Assembly: GCA_024349765.1 (NCBI GenBank)
Contig: AP026073.1
Location: 7,440,001 to 7,504,000 of the forward strand
Direction of reading: 5' to 3'
DNA length: 64,000 nucleotides
Origin: Streptomyces nigrescens
Lineage (GTDB): Bacteria > Actinomycetota > Actinomycetes > Streptomycetales > Streptomycetaceae
Shown here: piece after piece, positions 29,109 through 37,248 of the stretch
How the letters are laid out: each line of letters opens with the position of its first letter
How positions within the stretch are numbered: the first letter of the stretch is position 1
The notes under the pieces: model-generated
Seen by the model: only the letters and a program-made list of their open reading frames with translations
What the model was told of the DNA's origin: nothing
The model's database searches: none
Position numbers and translations under genes: made by a program

Positions 29109-29132
29109 TGTTGCCGCGAGGTTACGCCACCC
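29109..29132. promoter_or_regulatory. Copy 2 of the 24-nt motif
   Basis: TGTT-N3-GCGAGGTTACGCCACCC with the same spacing as copy 1 at 25116. It lies just upstream of the GntR start and in the divergent spacer to the Lrp gene. The remaining spacer to 29344 holds CGATCACGC-type short repeats (29222-29310) and no gene. Confidence 0.55.
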
Positions 29133-29344
29133 CATCTGACCTGCACAGATTCCTGAACTGCCGGTTTGCGGGACGGCCCCGGGGCTGCGCCACCGCCCGG
29201 CGCCGGCGGACCGCTACCGTGAGGCGATCGCGCACACCGCGCACACCGTTCGGCGATCACGCGCTCACACGCGCCCGCGGCGATCACGCACACTGAGGCG
29301 ATCACGTGCTCACGCAGGACTGGTAAGGACAGGGAGGTCCAGCC

Positions 29345-29833
29345 GTGACCCACAAGGCCGTGCCCTTCGACGACCTCGACCGGAAGATCATCGCGGCGCT
29401 GCTCGACAACGGCCGGGCGAGCTTCGCGGAGATCGGGACGGCCATCGGGCTGTCGTCCACCGCGGTCAAACGCCGGGTGGACCGGCTGCGCGAGCACAAC
29501 GTGATCACCGGGTTCTCCGCCACCGTCCGCCCCGCCGCCCTGGGCTGGCTGACCGAGGCGTACGTCGAGGTGTACTGCGACAGCGCCGCGCCGCCCCGCC
29601 GGCTGGCCGAGGTCGTCCGCAACCACCCGGAGATCGCGGCCGCGATGACCGTCACCGGCGGCGCCGACGCCCTGCTGCACGTGCGGGCCACGGACGTCGA
29701 GCACTTCGAGGAGGTCCTGGAGCGGATCCGGACCGAACCGTTCATCCGGAAGACGATCAGCTACATGGTCCTCTCCCACCTCCTCCCGGACAGCCCGGAA
29801 GCCGGCGCCCAAGCAGCAAACAAGCGCATCTGA
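29345..29833 (+). CDS. Lrp/AsnC-family regulator of the arginine/ornithine genes
   Basis: 162 aa, one HTH plus one RAM domain. The HTH reads DDLDRKIIAALLDNGRASFAEIGTAIGLSSTAVKRRVDRL; the RAM domain reads AYVEVYCDSAAPPRRLAEVV ... MTVTGGADALLHVRATDVEHFEEVL. It sits 168 bases upstream of the dimethylargininase gene on the same strand, and feedback control by arginine or ornithine is plausible. The spacer contains GCAGGAATCCTGC-like dyads and TTACCGTGGTAA at about 29902-29913, possible operators. Confidence 0.9.
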   Translation: MTHKAVPFDDLDRKIIAALLDNGRASFAEIGTAIGLSSTAVKRRVDRLREHNVITGFSATVRPAALGWLTEAYVEVYCDSAAPPRRLAEVVRNHPEIAAAMTVTGGADALLHVRATDVEHFEEVLERIRTEPFIRKTISYMVLSHLLPDSPEAGAQAANKRI

Positions 29834-29901
29834 GCGAAACCACGCAGGATTCCTGCCTACATGCGCAGCATTTGTTGCTTGTGGCCGGAATCCACCCCTC
29901 C

Positions 29902-29913
29902 TTACCGTGGTAA
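29902..29913. promoter_or_regulatory. Perfect 12-bp palindrome upstream of the dimethylargininase gene
   Basis: TTACCGTGGTAA has strong dyad symmetry (TTACC/GGTAA) and lies about 88 bases before the GTG at 30001. It fits an Lrp-type half-site pair or a promoter -10 region. A second dyad, GCAGGATTCCTGC, is at about 29842-29854. Confidence 0.45.
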
Positions 29914-30000
29914 GGCCCGGGTGACGATCAGTGACACTGCGTCATGACCCATCGATCGCCGTCACCCACCTGCCTCACCGGAGAGGAAGGGATACTTCTG

Positions 30001-30881
30001 TGCCGACGAGTAGTGCGACGAGCACCCCGAGCAGTGCGAACAGCCCCGTCCCGGCAGCCGCCCGCGTGGCGCGCCCCCGCCGGTACCTGATGTGCGAGCC
30101 CCGCCACTTCGACGTGCGCTACGCCATCAACCCCTGGATGCGCGAGGGCACACCGGTCGACACCGCCCTGGCCGCCCGCCAGTGGGAGGCCCTGGCCGAC
30201 GCCTACCGCGCACACGGCCACACCGTCGAGACCGTCCCGCCGGTCCCCGGCCTGCCCGACATGGTGTTCGCGGCGAACTCCGCGCTCGTCGTGAACGGCC
30301 GGGTCTTCGGCTCGCGGTTCCACGCCCCGCAGCGCCGCCCCGAGTCCACCGAGTACGAGACCTGGTTCAAGGCCGCCGGCTACGACGTGTACCGCCCGGA
30401 GGCCCTGTGCGAGGGCGAGGGCGACCTCGTCCCGGCCGGCCGCTACGTCCTCGCCGGCACCGGCTTCCGCACCTCCCGCGCGGCCCACGACGAGGTGCAG
30501 GAGCACTTCGGCGTCCCGACCATCGGCCTGCAGCTGGTCGACCCGTACTTCTACCACCTCGACACCGCGCTCTTCGTCCTGTCCGAGGACCCCGGCACCG
30601 GCGACGCGGAGATCGCCTACTACCCGGGCGCCTTCTCGTCCGGCAGCCGCGAGGTGCTGCGCCGGCTCTTCCCCGGGGCCGTGCTCGCCACCCGGGACGA
30701 CGCCATGGCGTTCGGCCTCAACTCCGTCTCCGACGGCCGACACGTCTTCGTCGCGCCGCCGGCCACCGCCCTGATCGACCAGCTCGCCGCGCGCGGCTAC
30801 GTCCCCGTCCCCGTCGACCTCTCGGAGTTCCACAAGGCCGGCGGCGGCATCAAGTGCTGCACCCAGGAGATCCGCTCATGA
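30001..30881 (+). CDS. ddaH: Dimethylargininase (DDAH), amidinotransferase superfamily
   Basis: About 293 aa. Hydrolyses N-methylated arginines to citrulline plus methylamines; relatives act as arginine deiminases or citrullinases. The pentein fold has RYLMCEPRHFDVRYAINPWM at the N-terminus, acidic substrate residues in FAANSALVV, catalytic His in FYHLDTALFVL and catalytic Cys in GGIKCCTQEIR near the C-terminus. The GTG start at 30001 follows GAGAGGAAGGG. The stop overlaps the rocD start (ATGA), so it is translationally coupled to the ornithine aminotransferase. Confidence 0.9.
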
Positions 30882-32128
30882 CCGCACCCGTCCGCACCGC
30901 CCCGGCCCCCACCGCCCCCGTCGGCGCGCCCCGTTCGTCCGCCGAGCTGATCCGGGCCGAGGGCCCGGTCCTGGCCCACAACTACCACCCGCTGCCCGTA
31001 GTCGTGGCGCGCGCCGAGGGCGTCTGGGTCGAGGACGTCGAGGGCCGCCGCTACCTCGACATGCTCGCCGGCTACTCGGCACTGAATTTCGGCCACCGGC
31101 ACCCGGCCCTCATCGAGGCCGCCCACCGCCAGCTCGACCAGCTCACCCTCACCTCCCGCGCCTTCCACAACGACCGCCTCGCCGGCTTCGCCGAGGCCCT
31201 CGCCGAGCTCACCGGCCTGGACATGGTCCTGCCGATGAACACCGGCGCCGAGGCGGTGGAGAGCGGCATCAAGGTCGCCCGCAAATGGGCCTACGACGTC
31301 AAGGGCGTCCCGGCCGACCGCGCGACGATCGTGGTGGCCGACGGCAACTTCCACGGCCGCACCACCACCATCGTCGGCTTCTCCGACGACACCACCGCCC
31401 GCACCGGCTTCGGCCCCTTCGCCCCGGGCTTCCGCACCGTCCCCTACAACGACCTCGCCGCCCTCGAAGCCGCCGTCGACGACACCACGGCCGCCGTCCT
31501 CATCGAGCCCATCCAGGGCGAGGCCGGCGTCATCATCCCCGACCAGGGCTATCTGACCGGCGTCCGCGAACTGACCCGGCGGGCCGGCTGCCTCTTCATC
31601 GCCGACGAGATCCAGTCCGGCCTCGGCCGCACCGGCACCACCCTCGCCGTCGAGCACGAATCCGTCGTCCCCGACGTCCTCCTCCTCGGCAAGGCACTCG
31701 GCGGCGGCATCGTCCCGGTCTCCGCGGTCGTCGCCCGCCGCGAGGTCCTCGGCGTCCTGGGCCCCGGCCAGCACGGCTCGACCTTCGGCGGCAACCCGCT
31801 CGCGGCCGCGGTCGGTTCGGCCGTCATCGAGCTGCTCGCCACCGGCGAGTTCCAGCGCCGCGCCGCCGAACTCGGCGAACAGCTGCGCACCGGCCTGGCC
31901 GCCCTCACCGGCAAGGGCGTCACCGGCTTCCGCGCCCGCGGCCTGTGGGCCGGCGTGGACATCGACCCGGCCCTCGGCACCGGCCGCGAGATCAGCGAAC
32001 GCCTCCTGGCGGAAGGCATCCTGGTCAAGGACACCCACGGCTCCACCATCCGCCTCGCCCCGCCCCTGACCATCACGTCGGAGGAACTGGCATCGGCCCT
32101 GACGAGCCTGGAACGGGCCTTGGCCTAG
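30878..32128 (+). CDS. rocD: Ornithine aminotransferase
   Basis: 416-aa class III PLP aminotransferase moving the delta-amino group of ornithine to 2-oxoglutarate to give glutamate semialdehyde. Conserved: DMLAGYSALNFGHRHP, PMNTGAEAVESGIKVARKW, NFHGRTTTIVGFS, FIADEIQSGLGRTG (Asp for PLP) and Schiff-base lysine in LLGKALGGGIVPVSAV, then HGSTFGGNPLA. These residues are typical of RocD. It forms an Lrp-ddaH-rocD unit for arginine and ornithine catabolism. Confidence 0.95.
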   Translation: MTAPVRTAPAPTAPVGAPRSSAELIRAEGPVLAHNYHPLPVVVARAEGVWVEDVEGRRYLDMLAGYSALNFGHRHPALIEAAHRQLDQLTLTSRAFHNDRLAGFAEALAELTGLDMVLPMNTGAEAVESGIKVARKWAYDVKGVPADRATIVVADGNFHGRTTTIVGFSDDTTARTGFGPFAPGFRTVPYNDLAALEAAVDDTTAAVLIEPIQGEAGVIIPDQGYLTGVRELTRRAGCLFIADEIQSGLGRTGTTLAVEHESVVPDVLLLGKALGGGIVPVSAVVARREVLGVLGPGQHGSTFGGNPLAAAVGSAVIELLATGEFQRRAAELGEQLRTGLAALTGKGVTGFRARGLWAGVDIDPALGTGREISERLLAEGILVKDTHGSTIRLAPPLTITSEELASALTSLERALA

Positions 32129-32155
32129 GGGCCGTTACGGGGCCACCGGCTGTCG

Positions 32156-32950
32156 CTACGAGGCCGCCGGCTCCGCGCCGTCCGACCGGGCCGCCGCCAG
32201 CAGCACCTCGGCGGCGGCCCGCGCCTGCCGGGCCGCCCCCGCCTCCCCCGCGACGGCGGCCGCACTGATCGCCCCGTCGACGAGCAGCGCCAACTGGCCG
32301 GCGAGCAGGGCGCGTTGCCGCACCGGAAGCTCACCCGGCAGGTCACTCACGAGCCCGTCCAGGTAGCTCACCAGCGCCCGCTTGTGCTCCCGCGCGGCCC
32401 GCGCGACCTCCTCCGACGTGGCCCCCAGCTCCCCGAACGAGTTGAGGAAGGCACACCCCCGGAAGTCCGGCTCCGCGAACCACTCCGCCAGCCAGTCGAA
32501 GACCGCCGGCACCCGCCCCTCCGGCCCCCCGCCGCGCGCGTCCACGTACTCCGCGAGCGCCGCCCGCCACCGCGCGTCCCGCCGCAGCAGATACGCCTCG
32601 ACAAGATCCCGCTTGGCCGGAAAGCACTGGTAGAGCCGCTTCAGCGAAACCCCCGCGGCGGCCCGCAGCTCATCCATCCCCACGGCCTGAATCCCGCGCC
32701 CGTAGAACAGCCCCTCCGCAGCATCGAGTATCCGCACCCGGACTTCGTCGCCATGAGCCGTACTGGCTCTGCCACGCCCCGCAGGGGCCGCGCCGTGAGC
32801 CGCGGGGGCCGCGCCGTGGGCCGTGGGGGTCTCGTCGTGAGCCGTGGGGGTCTTGCCGTGAGCCGTGGGGGTCTTGCCGTGAGCCGTGGGGGCCTTGTCG
32901 TGAGCCGTGGGGGTCTCGTCGTGAGCCGTACGGGCTTCTTCCTGGCGCAT
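32156..32950 (-). CDS. TetR-family repressor with a repetitive N-terminal extension
   Basis: 264 aa as read from the ATG at 32950. The HTH (VRILDAAEGLFYGRGIQAVGMDELRAAAGVSLKRLYQCFPAKRDLVEAYL) begins only at about residue 70. Residues 8-55 are seven-residue TAHDETP/TAHGKTP repeats. The C-terminal ligand domain is of the TetR_C type seen in AcrR-like proteins. Such long N-terminal repeats are unusual in TetR proteins and the true start might lie downstream, though no better start is visible. It is divergent from an NTF2-like gene with palindromic operators between. Confidence 0.85.
   Translation of the reverse strand: MRQEEARTAHDETPTAHDKAPTAHGKTPTAHGKTPTAHDETPTAHGAAPAAHGAAPAGRGRASTAHGDEVRVRILDAAEGLFYGRGIQAVGMDELRAAAGVSLKRLYQCFPAKRDLVEAYLLRRDARWRAALAEYVDARGGGPEGRVPAVFDWLAEWFAEPDFRGCAFLNSFGELGATSEEVARAAREHKRALVSYLDGLVSDLPGELPVRQRALLAGQLALLVDGAISAAAVAGEAGAARQARAAAEVLLAAARSDGAEPAAS
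32793..32932 (-). repeat. In-frame 21-bp minisatellite in the TetR gene
   Basis: Six to seven units close to gtgagccgtgggggtcttgcc in tandem. Units at 32838-32879 are nearly identical. They encode the TAHxxxP heptads. Confidence 0.88.
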
Positions 32951-33035
32951 GGGGCACGTCCGGGCTGGTCGGGCCGACCGGAAGCCGGCCGGGGGGCGGG
33001 GGAGGCGGGGGCGGGGCCGATCGGGGAGCCCCCTG

Positions 33036-33061
33036 GCGTAGAGAACGATCGTTCTCTACGC
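33036..33061. promoter_or_regulatory. Perfect 26-bp palindromic operator for the TetR regulator
   Basis: The core GAGAACGATCGTTCTC is extended by GCGTA on the left and TACGC on the right, perfectly symmetrical over 26 bp. It is centred 98 bases from the TetR ATG and 106 from the NTF2-like ATG, the expected place for autoregulation plus control of the divergent gene. Confidence 0.85.
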
Positions 33062-33078
33062 TAACCCACACACCACCA

Positions 33079-33094
33079 GAGAACGCTCGTTCTC
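33079..33094. promoter_or_regulatory. Second, weaker TetR operator
   Basis: GAGAACGCTCGTTCTC repeats the core of the 26-bp palindrome with one central mismatch, 43 bp away (centre to centre about 38 bp). Confidence 0.75.
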
Positions 33095-33154
33095 CTCACT
33101 CGAACCCGCCTACCCACCCCCACCCCGCCACCCCCTCTCCGAGAGGAATGCGCC

Positions 33155-33616
33155 ATGACATCACCACGCCCGCCCTTCCCCCCGTTCGACGAGCAGAGCG
33201 CCCTGCAGAAGGTCCAGGCCGCCGAGGACGCCTGGAACACCCGCGAGCCGGAACGAGTGGCCCTCGCCTACACCGAGGACTCGATCTGGCGGAACCGCGA
33301 CACCTTCCTCCGCGGCCGCGACGAGATCGTCGCCTTCCTCCGCCAGAAGTGGGCCCGTGAACTGGACTACGCGCTGCGCAAGGAACTCTGGTCGTTCCAC
33401 GGCAACCGCATCGCGGTCCGTTTCCAATACGAGAGCCATGACACCGACGGCCAGTGGTGGCGCAGCTACAGCAACGAGCTGTGGGAGTTCGACGAGTACG
33501 GCCTGATGCGCCGCCGAGAGGCCGGCATCCACGACGTCCCCATCCAGCAGTCCGCCCGCCGCATCTTCGGCCCCCGCCCCGACCACGAAAAGGGCCACCC
33601 TCTCCCCTTCGCCTGA
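33155..33616 (+). CDS. NTF2-like protein (DUF1348 family)
   Basis: 153 aa covering a complete cone-shaped NTF2 fold: [43 protein letters not shown], then [42 protein letters not shown]. Members are small cytosolic proteins of unknown or hydrolase-like function. The ATG follows CCGAGAGGAATGCGCC. It is the likely target of the divergent TetR repressor, so it may respond to a small xenobiotic. Confidence 0.88.
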   Translation: MTSPRPPFPPFDEQSALQKVQAAEDAWNTREPERVALAYTEDSIWRNRDTFLRGRDEIVAFLRQKWARELDYALRKELWSFHGNRIAVRFQYESHDTDGQWWRSYSNELWEFDEYGLMRRREAGIHDVPIQQSARRIFGPRPDHEKGHPLPFA

Positions 33617-33699
33617 CCCCACTCCACACCCCACTCCACACCCCACACCCCCTCACCCCACGCCCCCTCACCCCTCTAACTCTCTGCTACTCTCAGGCT

Positions 33700-33743
33700 G
33701 GAACTAATCACACTCCGTAATCGTTGCCGGATAAGAGGAGGCA
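33700..33743 (+). promoter_or_regulatory. Promoter-like element, copy A
   Basis: GGAACT, 17 bases, then GTTGCCGG, followed by TAAGAGGAGGCA. It resembles an ECF sigma promoter with a following ribosome-site-like sequence. It lies between two converging genes, so neither neighbour is its obvious target. A near-identical copy is at 38606-38648. The 33617-33907 gap otherwise holds CAGCAGAGACAGGCG-type repeats and no convincing gene. Confidence 0.45.
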
Positions 33744-33747
33744 GCAG

Positions 33748-33860
33748 CGGCAGGCAGTAAGGCAGACGCAGCAGAGACAGGCGCAGCAGAGACAGGCAGT
33801 GAGGCAAGTGAGGCAGGCGCAGCAGAGACAGGCGCAGCAGGGGCAGGCGTGAGACAGACG
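33748..33860. repeat. Imperfect GCAGGCAG/GCAGAGACAGGC repeats
   Basis: A purine-rich run of short units (gcgcagcagagacaggc occurs several times with variants) directly downstream of promoter-like element A. No start codon with a ribosome site and no stable coding frame were found. Confidence 0.6.
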
Positions 33861-33907
33861 GTGAGACAGGCCAGGCAGGGAGCGCGATCAGACGCCCGCC
33901 CTCCGCG

Positions 33908-35719
33908 TCATGGCGTCCGCCCCGCGCTCCCCGCCCCGCCCAGCCCCACCACCTCCCCCAGCCCAGCCACCCCCTCCGCGATCTCCCCCGCCGTCCGCGC
34001 CGCATAGCCGAGCACCAGCCCCGGCGCCCCCGCCCGCTGCCGGTGCCAGGACAGCGGCTGCACCTTGACGCCCCGCTCAAGCGCGGCCGCCGCCCACTCC
34101 ACGTCGACCACACGAGCCGAGTCGACGGAGCCCGGAAGGTCGTGCGCCCCGAACGGCCGAAGGTCGCGCACCCCGAACGTCAGCGTCAGGTGGAGCCCCG
34201 CCGCCGCGCCGTGCACGGTCGCGCCGGGCAGATGGCGCCGGACCGCGGCGATCATGGCGTCCCGGCGCTGGCGGTGGCGCCGCCGCACCCACCGCAGCCG
34301 GCGCTCCAGTTCACCCGTCTCCATCAGCCGCGCCAGCACCAGCTGCGGCAGCACCGCGTTGCCGAGGTCCGCGAACCGCCGGGCGTCGACCAGTGCCTCC
34401 CGGTACGCCGGCGGCGCCAGCAGCCAGCCCACCCGCAACGCGGGCGCGAGCAGCTTGGACACGCTGCCCGCGTAACAGACCTGCTCGGGAAGGAGCGAGC
34501 GCAACGCGGCCACCGGGGGGCGGTCGTAGCGGTGCTCGGCGTCGTAGTCGTCCTCGATGATCAGCCCGCCGGCCTCCGCCGCCCAGCGCATCAGCTCCCG
34601 CCGCCGCGCACCGCCCAGCACCACGCCGGTGGGGAACTGGTGCGCCGGCGTGAGCAGCACCGCCCGCGCCCCGCTCGCCCGCAGTTCCTCGACCCGCACC
34701 CCCTCCTCGTCCACCCCCACCGGCGGCGTCGCCACGCCCCAGTACCGCAGATGCTGCCGCGCCCCCAGCGACCCCGGATCCTCCACCGCGATCTCCCGGA
34801 TTCCCGCGCCCCGCAGCACCTGCGCGACCAGCCCGAGCGCCTGCGCCGTACCCGCGGTGATGATCACCTCCTCCGGATCCACCGCGATCCCCCGGTAGCG
34901 CGCCAGCCAGCCGGCGACCGCTCGCCGCAGCGCGAGCGCGCCCCGCGGATCCCCGTAGCCGAAGCCGGCGGCCGGCAACCCGGCGAGCACCTCCCGCTCG
35001 GCCCGCAGCCAGGCGGCCCGCGGAAACGCGGCGAGATCCGGTACGCCCGGCGACAGATCGATCCGCGCCGGCGCCGCCCGCAGCACATCGAAAACGTCGG
35101 GCCCGATATCCGCTCCGAAGCCCGACCCAGCCCCCGTCCCGAAGCCCGTCCCAACCCCCGACCCGAAGCCCGACCCTGCCCAGGAAGCGAACGGCTCCGG
35201 CGAGCCCGCCCCGCCCGCCGCCTCACCCGCCGCCTCACCCGCCGGTTCGCCCACCGGATCGGCCACCGGATCGGCCGTAGAAGTGACCACCGAGCCGACC
35301 GAAGGCCCGCCCACCCGACGTTGGGTCACCCGGCTGCCTGAAGAACGGGCCCCAGGCCCGGCCGCCACGCCACCCGAAGCGCCAACCCCAGGCCCGGCCA
35401 CCGCGCCACCCGAAGCACGGACCCCAGGCCCGGCCACCGGCGCCGCCACGACCACCGTCCCGCCCCTCCCCCGCCCCGCCAGTTGCCCGTCCTCCCCCAG
35501 GCGCCGGTACGCCTCGGTCACCACGCCCCGCGAAACCCCCAGGTCAGCGGCGAGCACCCGGGTCGCCGGCAGCCTGCTCCCGACCGGCAGCCGACCGTCC
35601 GCGATCGCTTCCCGCAGCCGTCGCGCCAGCCAGTCGGCCCGTCCCCCGGCCGGCGCCTCCCCGATGTCCAGCTGAAGAAAATCGGAGGTCCCCGCCGCCC
35701 TTATGGACCCCTCAGCCAC
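33908..35719 (-). CDS. MocR/GabR-family regulator (GntR HTH fused to aminotransferase fold)
   Basis: About 603 aa from GTG 35719 (another GTG lies at 35740). The N-terminal winged helix reads GGRADWLARRLREAIADGRLPVGSRLPATRVLAADLGVSRGVVTEAYRRL. It is followed by an unusually long Gly/Ala/Val linker (about 100-210) and the fold-type I aminotransferase domain with PLP lysine in AGSVSKLLAPALRVGWL and IIEDDYDAEHRYDRPP. MocR proteins usually have 450-500 residues; the excess is the repetitive linker. It is divergent from a methyltransferase gene, with TTTGGACC and GATCCATT in the spacer as possible sites. Confidence 0.88.
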   Translation of the reverse strand: MAEGSIRAAGTSDFLQLDIGEAPAGGRADWLARRLREAIADGRLPVGSRLPATRVLAADLGVSRGVVTEAYRRLGEDGQLAGRGRGGTVVVAAPVAGPGVRASGGAVAGPGVGASGGVAAGPGARSSGSRVTQRRVGGPSVGSVVTSTADPVADPVGEPAGEAAGEAAGGAGSPEPFASWAGSGFGSGVGTGFGTGAGSGFGADIGPDVFDVLRAAPARIDLSPGVPDLAAFPRAAWLRAEREVLAGLPAAGFGYGDPRGALALRRAVAGWLARYRGIAVDPEEVIITAGTAQALGLVAQVLRGAGIREIAVEDPGSLGARQHLRYWGVATPPVGVDEEGVRVEELRASGARAVLLTPAHQFPTGVVLGGARRRELMRWAAEAGGLIIEDDYDAEHRYDRPPVAALRSLLPEQVCYAGSVSKLLAPALRVGWLLAPPAYREALVDARRFADLGNAVLPQLVLARLMETGELERRLRWVRRRHRQRRDAMIAAVRRHLPGATVHGAAAGLHLTLTFGVRDLRPFGAHDLPGSVDSARVVDVEWAAAALERGVKVQPLSWHRQRAGAPGLVLGYAARTAGEIAEGVAGLGEVVGLGGAGSAGRTP

Positions 35720-35769
35720 CCCGCCTTTGGACCTGTTCACCGATCCATTATCCGCGCGACGCTGTCCCC

Positions 35770-36612
35770 ATGCCCACCACGAACCACGCCCCGGCCACCA
35801 ACTCCCCCTATGTACACGGCTATTCACCCCAGGAGACCCGCCGCCTCGGCGACCAGGCCGACACCCTCGCCGCCCTGCTGCACGCCGGTACGGCATACGA
35901 GCCCGGCAGCCGCGTACTGGAGGCCGGCTGCGGGGTGGGCGCGCAGACCGTCCACCTCGTACGGAGCAGCCCCGGCGCGCAGATCGTCGCCGTCGACCAC
36001 TCCGAGGAGTCACTCGCCCAGGCCCGCGCCCACGTCACGGCCCAGGCCCCCGCCGCCCCCGTCACCTGGCGCCACGCCGACCTGCGCCAACTCCCCTTCC
36101 CTCGCGCCTCCTTCGACCACGTCTTCACCTGCTTCGTCCTGGAACACCTCCAGGACCCCGCGCAGGCGCTGGCCGAACTGCGCCGCGTCCTACGGCCCGG
36201 CGGCACCCTCACCGTCATCGAGGGCGACCACGGCTCGGCGCTCTTCCACCCGGACAGCCGCCACGCGCAGACGGTGATCGACCACCAAGTACGCCTCCAG
36301 TCCGCGGCCGGCGGCAACGCCCTGATCGGCCGCGAACTCCACCCCCTGCTCGCGCGAGCGGGGTACGCCGCGATCACCGTGCGCCCCCGCACCGTCTACG
36401 CCGACGCGACCCGCCCCACCCTGGTGGACGGCTTCACCCGCAAGACCTTCATCGCCATGATCGAATCCGTACGCGACGAGGCACTGGCGGCCGGGCTCAC
36501 CACCACGGCCGCCTGGAACCGCGGAATCACCGACCTCCGCCGCACCACCGACCCCGACGGCACCTTCCACTACACCTTCTTCAAGGCAACGGCCCGCAAG
36601 CCCCAGCCCTGA
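35770..36612 (+). CDS. Class I SAM-dependent methyltransferase
   Basis: 280 aa, Methyltransf_11/25 type: motif I VLEAGCGVGAQTVHLV, acidic loop IVAVDHSEESLAQA, motif II DLRQLPFPRASFDHVFTCFVLEHLQDP and post-motif LRPGGTLTVIEGDHG. The C-terminal lid contains FIAMIESVRDEALAAG. A small-molecule methyltransferase of unknown substrate. It is divergent from the MocR gene. A start at ATG 35770 without a clear ribosome site, and CATTAT 22 bases upstream, make a short leader or leaderless mRNA likely. Confidence 0.88.
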   Translation: MPTTNHAPATNSPYVHGYSPQETRRLGDQADTLAALLHAGTAYEPGSRVLEAGCGVGAQTVHLVRSSPGAQIVAVDHSEESLAQARAHVTAQAPAAPVTWRHADLRQLPFPRASFDHVFTCFVLEHLQDPAQALAELRRVLRPGGTLTVIEGDHGSALFHPDSRHAQTVIDHQVRLQSAAGGNALIGRELHPLLARAGYAAITVRPRTVYADATRPTLVDGFTRKTFIAMIESVRDEALAAGLTTTAAWNRGITDLRRTTDPDGTFHYTFFKATARKPQP

Positions 36613-36900
36613 CCGCCGCCACGAACTCCCCCCTCCCCCCCGGGGCTCCGACGGGAAACACGACAACCGGCCCACCCCTCACCTCGGAGCTCCCCGAACG
36701 GGAACACCGGCAGGGTGGCCGTCGAGGACCTCGACGCAGCCTCCCTCGGACGAACCGCGGTACGACGCCTTGCGCCAACCGCTCGCCTCAGGCACCCCGC
36801 CCCACCTCCCCGTCCTTGATCGCCGCGATGAACCCCGTCGGGCCCGTCCGCCCGGCCGGCGGATGCGGTAGATCCGAAAGGCGGTCGGAGCCGACACTCC
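36581..36900 (-). pseudogene. Two DUF397 gene remnants, one frameshifted
   Basis: On the minus strand a first remnant ends in GFIAAIKDGEVGRGA and stops at 36788-36790. It overlaps a GTG (36795) that opens a second DUF397 frame: SGWRKASYRGSSEGGCVEVLDGHPAGVPVR, which hits a TGA at 36679. The rest of the domain continues in another frame (RGGPVVVFPVG, GEFVAAVRAG) to 36581. DUF397 proteins are small partners of XRE regulators; no XRE gene is left here. The 3' end overlaps the methyltransferase gene tail-to-tail. Confidence 0.7.
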
Positions 36901-36986
36901 AACTCACCGACATCCCCCCATAGGCCCCCGCGTGCGAGGGCGCTAATGTCGAATTCCAGGAACGTAACGGGGGAGGGCAGCCGCCG

Positions 36987-37238
36987 ATGGTGCAGGACGA
37001 CGCGGTGATCGGCTGCACGGGAGTGCTCCTGATCGGCACTCGCGGGGCTGCCGGTCCCGGTGAGGTTCTGGTGCGGGTCAGGGGTGGCTCCGAGGCCTTT
37101 CTCGCCTGGTCCGCCGAGCCCCTTCCAGTAGGGGCAACCGTGCTTGTGATCGAGTCCCGTGGCAATCGCCAGGTCGACGTCATGGAGTGGACCGATCCGT
37201 TGGACGCGTTGACCGGCGACGCCGGCAACGCCGGCTGA
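36987..37238 (+). CDS. NfeD-like soluble OB-fold protein
   Basis: 83 aa, mainly beta strands: GCTGVLLIGTRGAAGPGEVLVRVRGGSEAFLAWSAEPLPVGATVLVIESRGNRQVDVMEW, matching the C-terminal OB domain of NfeD proteins without their membrane helices. NfeD and flotillin genes are normally paired, and here the SPFH gene follows after 10 bases. The ATG is preceded by GGGGGAGGGCAG. Confidence 0.78.
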   Translation: MVQDDAVIGCTGVLLIGTRGAAGPGEVLVRVRGGSEAFLAWSAEPLPVGATVLVIESRGNRQVDVMEWTDPLDALTGDAGNAG

Positions 37239-37248
37239 GGAGACGAAG

